Numbered from the stretch's first letter, positions 1 through 12,542 are shown. The stretch: DNA of 64,000 nucleotides from DAHUXD01 sp963736455 (GCA_963736455.1 CAVTON010000001.1:620001-684000), one strand, 5' to 3'. The notes: generated by a model from the letters alone, not told the origin. Made by a program: numbers and translations.

Positions 1-2
1 CC

Positions 3-290
3 TTCTACACGATGTTCAATCTCCGGCCCATGGGCCGGAACCTGCTGCAGGTGTGCACGTCGATCTCCTGTCATCTGCTCGGGGCCGGGGAGCTCCTCGC
101 GCACTGCAGGAAACGGCTCGGCATCGACCTCGAGGAGACGACGAAGGACGGCAAGTTCACGTTGATCGAGGTCGAGTGCATCGCCGGGTGCGACAGGGCC
201 CCGTCGATGATGGTCAACGACAAGTACTACGAGCCCATGGACGCGCCGAAGCTCGATGCGCTGCTCGAACGGCTCGGGCGGGAGGCCTGA
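3..290 (+). CDS. nuoE: NADH-quinone oxidoreductase subunit E (C-terminal part)
   Basis: This is the C-terminal end of the 24-kDa [2Fe-2S] subunit of complex I, which takes electrons at the NADH-oxidising tip. The frame is open to the left edge of the window and begins FYTMFNLRPMGR, a conserved internal motif, so the N-terminus lies outside. Cluster-binding cysteines are visible in VCTSISCHLLGA and in VECIAGCDRAPSMMVN, the expected two-plus-two pattern. The stop is one base before the nuoF GTG start, so the two are co-transcribed. Confidence 0.95.
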   Translation, partial: FYTMFNLRPMGRNLLQVCTSISCHLLGAGELLAHCRKRLGIDLEETTKDGKFTLIEVECIAGCDRAPSMMVNDKYYEPMDAPKLDALLERLGREA

Positions 291-291
291 C

Positions 292-1596
<1,305 letters not shown>

Positions 1597-1600
<4 letters not shown>

Positions 1601-3285
1601 GCGGAAACCCGCCGAATCCTGCGCCGACTCCGGCTCCGCCCGCTTCGCCGCCGCCGGCGAAGGACACCTTCACGGTCGTCTTCGACGGCAAGCCGATCGA
1701 GGTCCCGAAGGGCCTCAACCTGATCGACGCCGCGAAGCTCGCCGGCATCGACATCCCCCACTTCTGCTACCACCCGCGCCTCTCGGTCGTGGGCCAGTGC
1801 CGCATGTGCCTGGTCGAGATCGAGGGCATCCCGAAGATCCAGGCGGCCTGCACGGTGCCGCTCAAGGACGGCCTCTCCGTCAAGACCACGACCGAGAAGG
1901 TCAGGTCCTCGCGCGCCGCGAACATGGAGTTTCTGCTCATCAATCATCCGCTCGACTGTCCGATCTGCGACCAGGCGGGCGAGTGCACTCTCCAGGACAA
2001 TTCCTTCGGCTACGGGCAGCAGCTCTCGAACTTCGACGAGACCAAGCGTCAGTACCCGACGTTCGACCGGACCATGATCGGCCCCCACGTCGTCGCCGAC
2101 ATGACGCGCTGCATCCAGTGCACGCGCTGCATCCGGTTCACGCAGGAGATCGCCGGCACGTCGGAGCTGACGTTTCTCGACCGGGGCGGCCGGACCCTCG
2201 TCTGGACCCACGACGGGAAGCCCCTCGCCAACGACTGGTCGGGCTGCGCCGCGGACGTCTGCCCCGTCGGAGCCCTGACCGTCAAGGAATTCCGGTTCCG
2301 CAGCCGCGTGTGGTACCTGCACAAGACGAAGTCCGTCTGCCCGGGCTGCAACGTCGGCTGCAACATCTCGATCGAATCCAAGGACGACGTCGTCTACCGA
2401 TTCCTGCCCCGCCTGAACCCGGAGGTCAACGACTACTGGCTCTGCGACCACGGGCGCTTCCTCTCGGAGAGCCTGAACGACCGCGACGTCCTCAAGGCCA
2501 CGGTCCGCCGCGGCAACGACGTCTCCGAGACGCACGTGCCGGGCGCCGTCGGCCGGATCGCCGAGGAGATCCGGGCGACGCTCGGGAAGACCGGACCCGC
2601 CGGCGTGCTCTTCCTCGGCTCGGCGCACCTCTCGAACGAAGAGAACTTCCTTGCCCGCAAGATCGCCGACCATCTGGGCTGCCCCAACCGGGACGTCGTC
2701 GCCGACAAGTCCCGGCCCCGCAGGATCAAGTCGCGCACCGTCTGGGTCGAGGGTGACGATGCCGCCGCGAACCTGCGCGGCGCGCGCGACATGGGCATGG
2801 CTCCCGGCAAGGGAGGCTACGGACTCGAGGACGTCCTCTCCGGGAAGGCCTCGCCCGAAGTGATCGTCGTCGCCGACGCCGATTTCGCGGGGCTCGCCGA
2901 CGACGCCGAGAAGGTCGCCGTGCTTCGCCGCGCGCGTTTCCTCGCCGTCGCCGCGCGCCACGCCAACGCCCTGACCCGGGCGGCCGACGTCGTCCTTCCC
3001 GCCTCCTCCCTGGCCGAGAAGGAAGGGACGTTCACGAACGTCCAGGGCCGCGTGCAGAGGTTCGAGCGCGCCTTCCTGCCGAAGCCTCCCGTTCGCGCCC
3101 ATTGGGAGCTGCTGCTCCTGCTCGGTCTCGCGCTCGGGTGGGGCGACCGGAGCTGGACTCCGGCGGACCTCTTCGAGCAGATCGGCAGGGAAGTGCAGGG
3201 ATACGGCGGCGAGAAGCGCGAGGCGGAGCTCGAGGGCGGCCGCCTGCTCAAGAAGGGCGACTTCGCCTGGGCGGGCCAGCCGTGA
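1597..3285 (+). CDS. nuoG: NADH-quinone oxidoreductase subunit G
   Basis: This is the 75-kDa iron-sulfur subunit that passes electrons along the peripheral arm. After a Pro-rich N-terminus of about 25 residues come the [2Fe-2S] ligands (HFCYHP, GQCRMCLVEI, AACTVPL). Next are the His-Cys3 [4Fe-4S] site HPLDCPICDQAGEC, then TRCIQCTRCIRF with CPVGAL. A CPGCNVGC motif with a later Cys in YWLCDHGRF matches the extra N7 cluster. At 562 residues it is shorter than the long NuoG type, so the molybdopterin-like C-terminal domain is reduced. It is joined to nuoF by ATGA and to nuoH by GTGA overlaps. Confidence 0.95.
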
Positions 3286-4322
3286 CCTGGGTCGACTGGG
3301 CCATCCTGGTCCTTCGGGTGGCCCTGCCGGCGCTGATCATGCCGGTGTTCGTGATTCCCCTGACGTGGCTCGAGCGGCGGGGCGCGGCCTTCATTCAGGA
3401 CCGGCCGGGCCCGAACCGCGTCGGCCCGTTCGGCCTGGTCCAGCCGGTCGCCGACATGCTCAAGATGTTCAACAAGGAAGCCGTGATGCCGGCGAGCGCG
3501 GACCGCCTCCTCTTCCTGCTCGCCCCCGCGATCGCGGTCTTCGCGGCCCTCTCGACGTTCGCGATCGTTCCGTACTCGTCCACGATCCGGATCGCGGGCC
3601 GTTCGGTTCCGTTGATCGGCGCCGACATCTCGATCGGCGTCCTCTACCTCTTTGCGATCACGTCCCTGTCGGTCTACGCGATCGTGCTGGCCGGCTGGGC
3701 GTCGGACAACAAGTTCGCCCTGATGGGCGGCATCCGCTCGAGCGCCCAGATCATCTCGTACGAGCTCGCCATGACGACGGCCGCCGCCGGCGTGGTCCTG
3801 GCCGCGAGCTCCTTCCGCCTGACCGACGTCATCGCGATGCAGCAGGGCACCTGGCTCGGGTTCATCCCGCGATGGAACGTCTTTCCGCAGTTCTTCGGGT
3901 TCCTCGTCTTCTTCATCTCCGCCTTCGCGGAGACGAACCGGCTGCCGTTCGACCTTCCCGAGGCCGAGGCCGAGCTCGTGGCCGGGTATCACACCGAGTA
4001 CTCGGCGATGCGATTCGGCGCCTTCCAGATGGCCGAGTACGTCAACGTGATGGTGGCGAGCGCCGTCACGACGACCCTCTACTTCGGCGGATGGTCGCTT
4101 CCGGGCTTTCATCCCCAGGGCGTCCTCGGCGCGGTCGCGGCGCTCCTCATCTTCATGGCCAAGACCTTCTTCTTCGTCTGCGTGTTCATCTGGGTTCGCT
4201 GGACGCTGCCCCGCTTTCGCTACGACCAGCTCATGCGGATCGGCTGGAAGGCCCTGCTGCCCGTCGCGTTCGCGAATCTCTTCTGGGTCGCGGGGCTCGA
4301 GTTGATCCGGATGAGGCACTGA
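3282..4322 (+). CDS. nuoH: NADH-quinone oxidoreductase subunit H
   Basis: This is the membrane subunit at the junction of peripheral and membrane arms, forming much of the quinone site. The start is GTG 3282, overlapping the nuoG stop; 346 residues. Family signatures include LERRGAAFIQDRPGPNRVG near residues 30-48 and FAETNRLPFDLPEAEAELVA, with several hydrophobic spans typical of the 8-9 helix fold. The next gene is nuoJ, only 4 bases away. nuoI, which normally sits here, is missing. Confidence 0.96.
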   Translation: MTWVDWAILVLRVALPALIMPVFVIPLTWLERRGAAFIQDRPGPNRVGPFGLVQPVADMLKMFNKEAVMPASADRLLFLLAPAIAVFAALSTFAIVPYSSTIRIAGRSVPLIGADISIGVLYLFAITSLSVYAIVLAGWASDNKFALMGGIRSSAQIISYELAMTTAAAGVVLAASSFRLTDVIAMQQGTWLGFIPRWNVFPQFFGFLVFFISAFAETNRLPFDLPEAEAELVAGYHTEYSAMRFGAFQMAEYVNVMVASAVTTTLYFGGWSLPGFHPQGVLGAVAALLIFMAKTFFFVCVFIWVRWTLPRFRYDQLMRIGWKALLPVAFANLFWVAGLELIRMRH

Positions 4323-4326
4323 CGCC

Positions 4327-4839
4327 GTGGAGCGCGTCGTCTTCGACCTCGCCGCCCTGAGCGCGATCGTCTTCGCCGGCCTGATGGTCGTCGGACGGCA
4401 TCCCGTCAAGAGCGTGCTCGCGCTCGTGGTCTCCTTCTTCGGCCTGGCGGTCTGCTATGTCCTCCTGCTCGCGCCCTTCATCGCGGCGCTCCAGGTGATC
4501 GTGTACGCGGGCGCCATCCTGGTGCTGTTTCTGTTCGTCCTGATGCTCCTGAACGTCGGTCCCGAGAAACCCGACGGCTCTTCCCGACCCCTCCAGACGT
4601 GGCTCGGCGGCATCTCCGTGATCGTCTTCGCCACGCTGCTTCTCGGGATGTTCCGCTCGACCGGCGGACGGGTCGCGTTCGTGGCGAACCCGGTTTCGCG
4701 GGGAGCCATGGCCGATCCGGCCTCCGTCGCGCGGGTTCTCTTCTCGGACTACCTGCTGCATTTCGAGGCCGTCTCGGTCCTCCTGCTCGCCGCGCTCGTG
4801 GGCGCCTTCGTGCTCGCCCGCCGGGGGGACGCGTCGTGA
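4327..4839 (+). CDS. nuoJ: NADH-quinone oxidoreductase subunit J
   Basis: This is a small membrane subunit of complex I (170 residues, GTG start) with about five hydrophobic helices. The segment AALQVIVYAGAILVLFLFV is the family hallmark, the helix that contains the pi-bulge region. It lies between nuoH and nuoK and overlaps nuoK by GTGA, consistent with tight co-translation. Confidence 0.94.
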   Translation: MERVVFDLAALSAIVFAGLMVVGRHPVKSVLALVVSFFGLAVCYVLLLAPFIAALQVIVYAGAILVLFLFVLMLLNVGPEKPDGSSRPLQTWLGGISVIVFATLLLGMFRSTGGRVAFVANPVSRGAMADPASVARVLFSDYLLHFEAVSVLLLAALVGAFVLARRGDAS

Positions 4840-5147
4840 TCGGAGGGATTCCGCTGTCCGACGTCCTGCTCGTCTCGGCCACGCTGTTCTCGATCGGGAT
4901 CGCCGGCGCGCTCCTGAGGCGCAACGCGATCCAGATCTTCCTCTCGATCGAGCTGATGATGAACGCGGCGAACCTGGCCCTGCTCGGCTACGGCGCGGCG
5001 ATGGGGACCCTCGAAGGCCAGATCGTCGTCTTCATCGTCATCGCGATCGCCGCGGCCGAAGCGTCGGTAGGGTTGGCGATCTTCGTCGCCCTCTTCCGAC
5101 ACACGGAAACGATCGACGTGAACAAGATCAACCTGCTCAAGTGGTGA
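4836..5147 (+). CDS. nuoK: NADH-quinone oxidoreductase subunit K
   Basis: A 103-residue, three-helix membrane subunit of complex I. The start is GTG 4836, overlapping the nuoJ stop. The motifs IFLSIELMMNAANLAL (with the conserved membrane Glu) and AIAAAEASVGLAIFVALFR (second conserved Glu) are both present, so the proton-channel residues are intact. Confidence 0.96.
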   Translation: MIGGIPLSDVLLVSATLFSIGIAGALLRRNAIQIFLSIELMMNAANLALLGYGAAMGTLEGQIVVFIVIAIAAAEASVGLAIFVALFRHTETIDVNKINLLKW

Positions 5148-5160
5148 CGCGGACTCGCTC

Positions 5161-7104
5161 ATGACGACGCTGCCGCTCTGGGTGATCCCGGCGATTCCGC
5201 TTCTCGGCTTTGCCGTCAACGGACTGCTCGGCACGCGGCTCGGCAAGTCGTTCGTGTCGGCCGTCGGCTGCGGCGCCGCGGGTCTCGCGACTCTGGCCGC
5301 CTACTCGCGCCTGATCCCGTTCTTCGCCGGCAGCCATGGCGTCGTCGTCGAGCCGGTGACGAGCTGGATCACGGTCGCCAACCTGTCGATCGACGTCTCG
5401 TTCCGGCTCGACCCGCTCTCGGCCCTGATGCTCTCCTTCGTCACGTTCGTCGCGTTTCTCATCCACATCTACGCGATCGGCTACATGCGCGGCGACCACG
5501 CGACCGACGCCGGCTATGCGCGGTTCTTCGCCTACCTGAACCTCTTCCTGTTCGCGATGCTCACCCTCGTCCTCGCCGAGAGCTTCCTGCTCATGTTCGT
5601 CGGCTGGGAGGGCGTCGGACTCTGCTCGTACCTGCTCGTCGGCTACTACTTCGACCGCGAGTACGCCGCGGCCGCCGGGCGCAAGGCGTTCGTGGTCAAC
5701 CGGATCGGCGACTACGGTTTCCTGCTCGGGATGTTCGGCATCTTCGCGGTGTTCGGTTCGCTGAACTACTCGGAGGTCTTCCGGAAGGCCGCCGAGCAGC
5801 CCGCCCAGTTTTCGCCCGCCCTGTCGGTAATCTGCCTCTGCCTCTTCATCGGAGCGATGGGCAAGAGCGCGCAGGTCCCCCTCTACGTCTGGCTGCCGGA
5901 CGCCATGGCCGGCCCGACGCCGGTCTCGGCCCTGATCCACGCCGCGACCATGGTGACGGCGGGCGTGTACATGGTCACGCGCTGCAACGTCCTCTTCCGC
6001 CTCGCCCCGGAGGTCATGCTCTTCGTCGCGTGCATCGGCTGCTTCACCGCGCTCTTCGCCGGCACGATCGCCATCGCGCAGAACGACCTGAAGAAGGTGC
6101 TCGCCTATTCGACGATCTCGCAGCTCGGCTACATGTTCCTCGCCTGCGGCGTCGGCGCGTTCTCGGTAGGCATGTTCCACGTGATGACGCACGCCTGCTT
6201 CAAGGCGTGCCTCTTCCTGGGGGCGGGCGCCGTGATGCACGCGATGTCCGACGACCTCGACATCCGGCACATGGGCGGCCTCCGGGCGAAGATGCCGATC
6301 ACCTTCTGGACGTTTCTCGCGGCGACGCTGGCGATCTCCGGCATACCGCCCTTCGCCGGATTCTTCTCGAAGGACGCGATCCTCTCGGGCGCCTTCGCCT
6401 CGCCCGAGCTCGGAAAGCTGCTCTGGTTCGTCGGGCTCTTCACCGCCGGCCTGACGGCGTTCTACATGTTCCGCATCGTGTCCCTCACGTTCTACGGGAG
6501 CTTCCGCGGGACGAAGGAGCAGGAGCATCACCTCCACGAGGCCCCGGCGTCGATGACGCTGCCCCTCGTCGTTCTGGGCCTCCTCTCGGTCGTCGCCGGC
6601 TGGCTCGGCTTGCCGGCGGTCTTCGGAGAGCACGCCAACCTGATCGAGCCGTTTCTGGCTCCCGTGATCGCGCCGATCGCGGGGCACGCGGCCGCCGGCG
6701 AAGCGCTCCCCCACGCGGCCGAGTGGCTCCTGATGGCGGTGTCCGTCGCCGTGGCCGCCTCGGGGCTCTATCTCGCCTATCGCTGGTACGCGAAGGAGGG
6801 AGGGCGCGTGCCGGCCCGCATCGCCGCGTCCTGGCCGCGCGCCTATGCGCTCGTGGCCGACAAGTACCGCATCGACGAGCTCTACGACGTCCTGTTCGTC
6901 CGGCCGTTCAACGCGCTCGCGCGCGGTCTCTGGAAGATCGTGGACGTCCTGATCATCGACGGTGTCCTCAATGCCGCGGCCTTCCTCGTCGAGCTCGTCG
7001 GCGACTTCCTGCGTTTTCTGCAGACCGGGAACGTCCGCAACTACGCCCTGACGTTTTTCATCGGCCTCATCGCGCTGCTGGTCTTCGTCGTGGGAGCGTT
7101 CTAG
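5161..7104 (+). CDS. nuoL: NADH-quinone oxidoreductase subunit L
   Basis: This is the largest antiporter-like proton-pumping subunit (647 residues), at the distal end of the membrane arm. Conserved elements are FVGWEGVGLCSYLLVGYYF (with the key Glu), PLYVWLPDAMAGPTPVSALI, HAATMVTAGVY and the Lys-containing DLKKVLAYSTISQLGYM. The C-terminal part after about residue 480 supplies the long lateral-helix region. It starts 13 bases after nuoK and its stop directly abuts the nuoM ATG. Confidence 0.97.
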   Translation: MTTLPLWVIPAIPLLGFAVNGLLGTRLGKSFVSAVGCGAAGLATLAAYSRLIPFFAGSHGVVVEPVTSWITVANLSIDVSFRLDPLSALMLSFVTFVAFLIHIYAIGYMRGDHATDAGYARFFAYLNLFLFAMLTLVLAESFLLMFVGWEGVGLCSYLLVGYYFDREYAAAAGRKAFVVNRIGDYGFLLGMFGIFAVFGSLNYSEVFRKAAEQPAQFSPALSVICLCLFIGAMGKSAQVPLYVWLPDAMAGPTPVSALIHAATMVTAGVYMVTRCNVLFRLAPEVMLFVACIGCFTALFAGTIAIAQNDLKKVLAYSTISQLGYMFLACGVGAFSVGMFHVMTHACFKACLFLGAGAVMHAMSDDLDIRHMGGLRAKMPITFWTFLAATLAISGIPPFAGFFSKDAILSGAFASPELGKLLWFVGLFTAGLTAFYMFRIVSLTFYGSFRGTKEQEHHLHEAPASMTLPLVVLGLLSVVAGWLGLPAVFGEHANLIEPFLAPVIAPIAGHAAAGEALPHAAEWLLMAVSVAVAASGLYLAYRWYAKEGGRVPARIAASWPRAYALVADKYRIDELYDVLFVRPFNALARGLWKIVDVLIIDGVLNAAAFLVELVGDFLRFLQTGNVRNYALTFFIGLIALLVFVVGAF

Positions 7105-8652
7105 ATGGAAGCCCTGCTGCGCGATCATCTGCTGACCGTCGTCGTTTTCCTGCCGGCGGCGGGCGCGGCGCTCGTCCTGCTCTTCCCGCACTCGGCCGAG
7201 AAGGCGGCGCGCAACTTCGCCTTCGGCGTCTCCGTGCTCGATCTGGCCCTCTCCCTGCCGCTCTGGACCCGATTCCTCCTCGTGGAGGGCTTCCAGTTCC
7301 GGGAGAAAGTGGCGTGGATTCCGCAGCTCGGCATCTCCTACGACGTCGGCCTCGACGGGCTCTCGCTCCTGCTCGTGCTGCTGACGACGGTCCTGACCCC
7401 GGTCGCGCTCCTCTTCTCTCTCTCGCACGTCGAGAAGGAGATCCGCGGCTACTCGATCGCCTTCCTGGTGCTCGAGACCGGAATGCTCGGCAGCCTCGTC
7501 GCGCTCGATCTCGCCCTCTTCTACGTCTTCTGGGAGGTCATGCTCGTCCCGATGTACTTCATCATCGGGATCTGGGGCGGGCCGCGCCGCATCTACGCCT
7601 CGATGAAGTTCTTCCTCTTCACGATGGCGGGCAGCCTCCTGATGTTCCTCGCGATCCTCTTCATGGCGATCCGCCACCACTCGGCCACCGGCGCCTGGTC
7701 GTTCGCGCTCGAGGACATCTATCGGCTGACGTTCACCGGCCGCACCGAGACGCTCCTCTTCTTCGCCTTCGCGCTCGCGTTTGCGATCAAGGTTCCCGTG
7801 TTTCCGCTCCACACCTGGCTCCCGGATGCCCATACCGAGGCCCCGACGGCGGGCTCCATCATCCTGGCGGGCGTCCTGCTGAAGCTCGGCGTGTACGGGT
7901 ACCTGCGCTTCGCGCTGCCGCTCTTTCCCGACGCCGCACAGCGCTACGCGTGGCTCTTAGGACTCCTCGGCGTCATCGGCGTCGTCTACGGCGCGCTCGT
8001 GGCATACGCCCAGCACGACATGAAGCGGCTCGTGGCCTACTCGTCGGTCTCGCACCTCGGCCTCGTCGTCGTCGGCGTCGGGGCGTTTACGACCCTCTCG
8101 CTGTCGGGATCGATCCTCCAGATGATCAACCACGGCCTCTCGACGGGCGCCCTGTTCCTCCTGGTCGGCGTGCTCTACGAGCGGCGCCACACCCGCGAGC
8201 TGTCCGCCTACGGCGGAATCGCCGCCGTCGTGCCGGTCACGACGGCGCTCTTCGTGATCGCGACGCTGTCCTCGATCGGGCTGCCGGGATTGAACGGCTT
8301 CGTCGGCGAGTTCACGATCCTCCTCGGCACCTGGCTCTCGCCCCACCGCTGGTGGGCGTTCGCCGCCGCGACGGGAGTCATCCTGTCCGCGATCTACATG
8401 CTGACGCTCGTGCAGCGGGTCTTCTGGAATCCCTTTGCCAACGAGGAGAACCGCAAGCTCACGGATACGCGTCCGAGCGAGTTCATTGCCGCCTCGGTCC
8501 TCGTCGTTCTGATGATCTGGATCGGCGTCAGGCCGAACGACGTCCTCGACCGGATCCGCCCCGCCGTCGAGAGCCTTCAGAAGACGGTGGCGGCCAAGCA
8601 GATCGCGACCCGCGAGAGCCGGGCTCGCACGGTCGCCGAGGCCCGGCCATGA
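7105..8652 (+). CDS. nuoM: NADH-quinone oxidoreductase subunit M
   Basis: Antiporter-like proton-pumping subunit of complex I, 515 residues. Signatures are FYVFWEVMLVPMYFIIGIWG (conserved Glu), KVPVFPLHTWLPDAHTEAP, AGVLLKLGVYGYLRF and HDMKRLVAYSSVSHLG. It follows nuoL without a gap and overlaps nuoN by ATGA. Confidence 0.97.
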   Translation: MEALLRDHLLTVVVFLPAAGAALVLLFPHSAEKAARNFAFGVSVLDLALSLPLWTRFLLVEGFQFREKVAWIPQLGISYDVGLDGLSLLLVLLTTVLTPVALLFSLSHVEKEIRGYSIAFLVLETGMLGSLVALDLALFYVFWEVMLVPMYFIIGIWGGPRRIYASMKFFLFTMAGSLLMFLAILFMAIRHHSATGAWSFALEDIYRLTFTGRTETLLFFAFALAFAIKVPVFPLHTWLPDAHTEAPTAGSIILAGVLLKLGVYGYLRFALPLFPDAAQRYAWLLGLLGVIGVVYGALVAYAQHDMKRLVAYSSVSHLGLVVVGVGAFTTLSLSGSILQMINHGLSTGALFLLVGVLYERRHTRELSAYGGIAAVVPVTTALFVIATLSSIGLPGLNGFVGEFTILLGTWLSPHRWWAFAAATGVILSAIYMLTLVQRVFWNPFANEENRKLTDTRPSEFIAASVLVVLMIWIGVRPNDVLDRIRPAVESLQKTVAAKQIATRESRARTVAEARP

Positions 8653-10106
8653 CGCCGACGATCGTGTCCTTCACCCGCGCCGACCTCATCGCGATCGCGC
8701 CGGAGATCACGCTGGTCGCGGCCGGCTGCCTGATCCTGCTCATCGAAGCCTTCGCCCCGAACCTGCGCCGCTGGTTCGCGACGGTGGCCCTGGCGGGAGT
8801 GGCCTTCTCGCTCTGCTTCCTGGTCCAGATTCCGCTCGGCACGACCTTCGGCGGGCGCTACGACACGTCGCTCCTCTCGGTTCTCATCGGCCTCTTCCTC
8901 GGCGCAGCCGCGGTCCTCGCAATCCTCGTGGCGAAGCCCTACCTCGAGCGGACCGGCGAGGAGCGGGGAGAGTTCTACGCGCTTCTGCTCTGGGGCCACG
9001 CGGGCGTATCGATGATGACCCGGGGCCTCGACCTGCTCATCATCTTCATCGGCCTCGAGACGCTGTCGCTCGCGTTCTACGTCCTCGCGGGCTTCTTCCG
9101 CCGGATCGCGGCATCCTCGGAGGCGGGCCTGAAGTATTTCCTGACGGGCGCCTTCGGCTCCGCGTTCACCCTGTACGGCGTCGCGCTTCTCTTCGGCGTG
9201 TCCGGGGGGACGCGCATTGCGGACCTCGCCCGTCCGGGCGTGGCGGCGAGCCCGGCGATGACCTTCGGACTGCTCTTCCTGCTGGTCGGCTTCGGGTTCA
9301 AGATGTCGCTCGCTCCCTTCCACGCGTGGGCGCCGGACGTCTACCAGGGCATGCCGACGCCCGCCGTCGCGTATCTCTCGGTCGCCCCCAAGGGCGCCGC
9401 GGTGCTCGTCCTCTTCCGCGTCTTCAGCGCGGCATTCGAGAACGGCATGCCCGATCGCTTCCGCGCCGGCCTCGCCGCCCTGGCGATCCTCTCGATGACG
9501 CTCGGCAACGTCGTCGCGCTCGCACAGAGGGACGTCAAGCGCCTGCTCGCCTACTCCGGCATCGCGCAGATGGGGTACGTGACGATCGCGCTGGCGGTCT
9601 TCGGCTCCGACGCGCTCGCTGCCGTGGTCGTCTACTTCTTCGCCTACCTCGTGTCCAACGCCGGCGCCTTCGCGGCCGTCTCGGCGCTCTATCGCGACGA
9701 AACGAAGCCCCATCCGGTGGCCCTTCTCGCCGGGGCCGGACGGCGCTCGCCCTTCGCGGCGGCGATCTTCGCGCTCTGCCTCCTGTCTCTCGCCGGCATC
9801 CCGGCCACCGCCGGTTTCGTCGGCAAGTTTTTCCTCTTCAAGGCCGCCCTCGAGAAGGGCCTCTACGCGCTCGCGTTGATCGGCGTCGCCAACAGTCTCG
9901 TGTCGATCGGGTATTACCTGAAGGTCGTCTACGTGCTGTACATGCGCGACCCGGTCGAAGACGAGGGGCCTCCCCCGCTCGCGCCCGCGGACCGGCTGGC
10001 CCTGGCGCTGTGCGGCGCGGGGATCCTCGTTCTCGGCATCTTCCCGTCTTCCCTGTGGGAAATCGCCCGCCGTGCCGCGGCCACCCTCCCATTCACGGGC
10101 CCCTGA
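8649..10106 (+). CDS. nuoN: NADH-quinone oxidoreductase subunit N
   Basis: The last complex I subunit of the operon (485 residues), a third antiporter-like membrane protein. It shows FIGLETLSLAFYVLAGFFR, FKMSLAPFHAWAPDVYQGMP and RDVKRLLAYSGIAQMGY, all typical. The start ATG overlaps the nuoM stop. With E-H and J-N all present, the cluster encodes the canonical NADH-oxidising enzyme except for the missing nuoI; A-D are presumably to the left of the window. Confidence 0.96.
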   Translation: MTPTIVSFTRADLIAIAPEITLVAAGCLILLIEAFAPNLRRWFATVALAGVAFSLCFLVQIPLGTTFGGRYDTSLLSVLIGLFLGAAAVLAILVAKPYLERTGEERGEFYALLLWGHAGVSMMTRGLDLLIIFIGLETLSLAFYVLAGFFRRIAASSEAGLKYFLTGAFGSAFTLYGVALLFGVSGGTRIADLARPGVAASPAMTFGLLFLLVGFGFKMSLAPFHAWAPDVYQGMPTPAVAYLSVAPKGAAVLVLFRVFSAAFENGMPDRFRAGLAALAILSMTLGNVVALAQRDVKRLLAYSGIAQMGYVTIALAVFGSDALAAVVVYFFAYLVSNAGAFAAVSALYRDETKPHPVALLAGAGRRSPFAAAIFALCLLSLAGIPATAGFVGKFFLFKAALEKGLYALALIGVANSLVSIGYYLKVVYVLYMRDPVEDEGPPPLAPADRLALALCGAGILVLGIFPSSLWEIARRAAATLPFTGP

Positions 10107-10158
10107 TCGCGGCGGACACTTCGGACTCAACGCGCCGGAAGGCGAAGGAGAGAGAAGC

Positions 10159-11472
<1,314 letters not shown>

Positions 11473-11490
11473 CCCTTCGAGCCGCAACTC

Positions 11491-12087
11491 TCAGACCGGC
11501 TCGTCGCCGATCAGGATCGCCCGGACCGGCGATGCGTCGAGCTCCTCGAAGCGCAGCGGCAGGGCCACGAGCTGGTAGGTTCCCTCCGCGACGGCCTCGA
11601 GATCGAGGTCCTCGAGCAGGGCCACTCCGCTGCCGAGAAGGGCCCGGTGCGCCGGCAGGTCCTCGGAGTCCTCGGGGTCGATCGAGGCGGCATCCGTTCC
11701 CACGAGGATCGTTCCGTGCTCGGCGAGCCTCAGGGCCGCGAGCGGAGAGAGCGACGCGCGGCCGCCGCTTCGAAACAGGACGCGCGCCACGCCGAGCGCC
11801 ATTCGCGGAAGCGCGTCGGCGCCGACCTCTCCGTGGCCGGGCAGCGCGATCACCCGGGCCGGCCCGATGTAGGTCGAGAGCACGGCGTGCGCGATCGTCT
11901 TCCCATCCGCGAAGACGTGGCTGGGCGCGTCGGCGTGCGTGCCGCAGTGCGCGCTCATCGAGAAGCAGGTCGTCCCCCAGGGCGCCGCGGCTCCGGGGCC
12001 CTGCAGCTCGCGCCAGCTGAAGGCGACGTCGCCCGGCCAGACCGGCGTCTCCTCGGAAATGCGGCGCGAGATGTCGTAGATCTTCAT
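11491..12087 (-). CDS. Cyclase-family metal-dependent hydrolase (kynurenine formamidase-like)
   Basis: 198 residues, starting MKIYDISRRISEETPVWPGD, as in kynurenine formamidase and related cyclases. The metal-binding signature HCGTHADAPSHV (His-x-Gly-Thr-His-x-Asp-x-Pro-x-His) lies near residue 40. Members hydrolyse N-formylkynurenine or other amides; the substrate here is not determinable. There is no kynurenine gene nearby, although a trp operon lies in the same window. It is convergent with gdhA and its start overlaps the preceding minus-strand gene by ATGA. Confidence 0.8.
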   Translation of the reverse strand: MKIYDISRRISEETPVWPGDVAFSWRELQGPGAAAPWGTTCFSMSAHCGTHADAPSHVFADGKTIAHAVLSTYIGPARVIALPGHGEVGADALPRMALGVARVLFRSGGRASLSPLAALRLAEHGTILVGTDAASIDPEDSEDLPAHRALLGSGVALLEDLDLEAVAEGTYQLVALPLRFEELDASPVRAILIGDEPV

Positions 12088-12542
12088 CGCATCCGCCGCA
12101 CCGTCTTCTTCTCGGCGTAGCGCTCGGCGACGTGCGGGTCGTAGCCCTTGTGGCGCGGGTTGAGAGGGAGATCCCGGTACTCCGCGTCGCACCGATAGCA
12201 CACGGTCACCGCCTTGATGCGCGCCGCGACGATCCAGTCCACCACGACCGAGGCGAGCAGCACCGGAGTGAACCAGATCCAGCCGAACTTCCAGCCGACG
12301 AAGAGCGCGAGCGCGAGCGAGATCGCCATGATGAGGCAGCCGAGGCGCTGGTCGAAGTCCTTCTGGAGGAAGAAGGCCGTGTTGCCGCAGAAGGCGCAGC
12401 GCTCGAGGCCCTCACTCCCGGACACGCCCTCGAACGCGGCCGAGTAGGGCTTGCCGCACTTCGCACAGGTGAAGTCGCCCGACTCGCTCTCCGCGTGCTC
12501 GCGCCGGGTCAGGCAGTCGGGGCAGTAGTGTCGGGCGCGCAT
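12084..12542 (-). CDS. Zinc-ribbon membrane protein of unknown function
   Basis: 152 residues beginning MRARHYCPDC. Paired cysteines CPDC/CAKC, then CAFC and CYRC, suggest two or more zinc ribbons on either side of a central hydrophobic pair of helices (about residues 65-105). The function is not recognised. The start was placed at the ATG directly before the first zinc knuckle. It overlaps the cyclase gene by 4 bases and follows the membrane gene 12548-13306 by 5 bases, so the three are likely one operon. Confidence 0.65.
   Translation of the reverse strand: MRARHYCPDCLTRREHAESESGDFTCAKCGKPYSAAFEGVSGSEGLERCAFCGNTAFFLQKDFDQRLGCLIMAISLALALFVGWKFGWIWFTPVLLASVVVDWIVAARIKAVTVCYRCDAEYRDLPLNPRHKGYDPHVAERYAEKKTVRRMR

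Noticed and set aside
5137..7833. 898-residue open frame on the minus strand
   Set aside because: It lies antisense to nuoL and nuoM, which are fully conserved. Its Arg/Glu/Asp-rich composition is the usual shadow of GC-rich genes.
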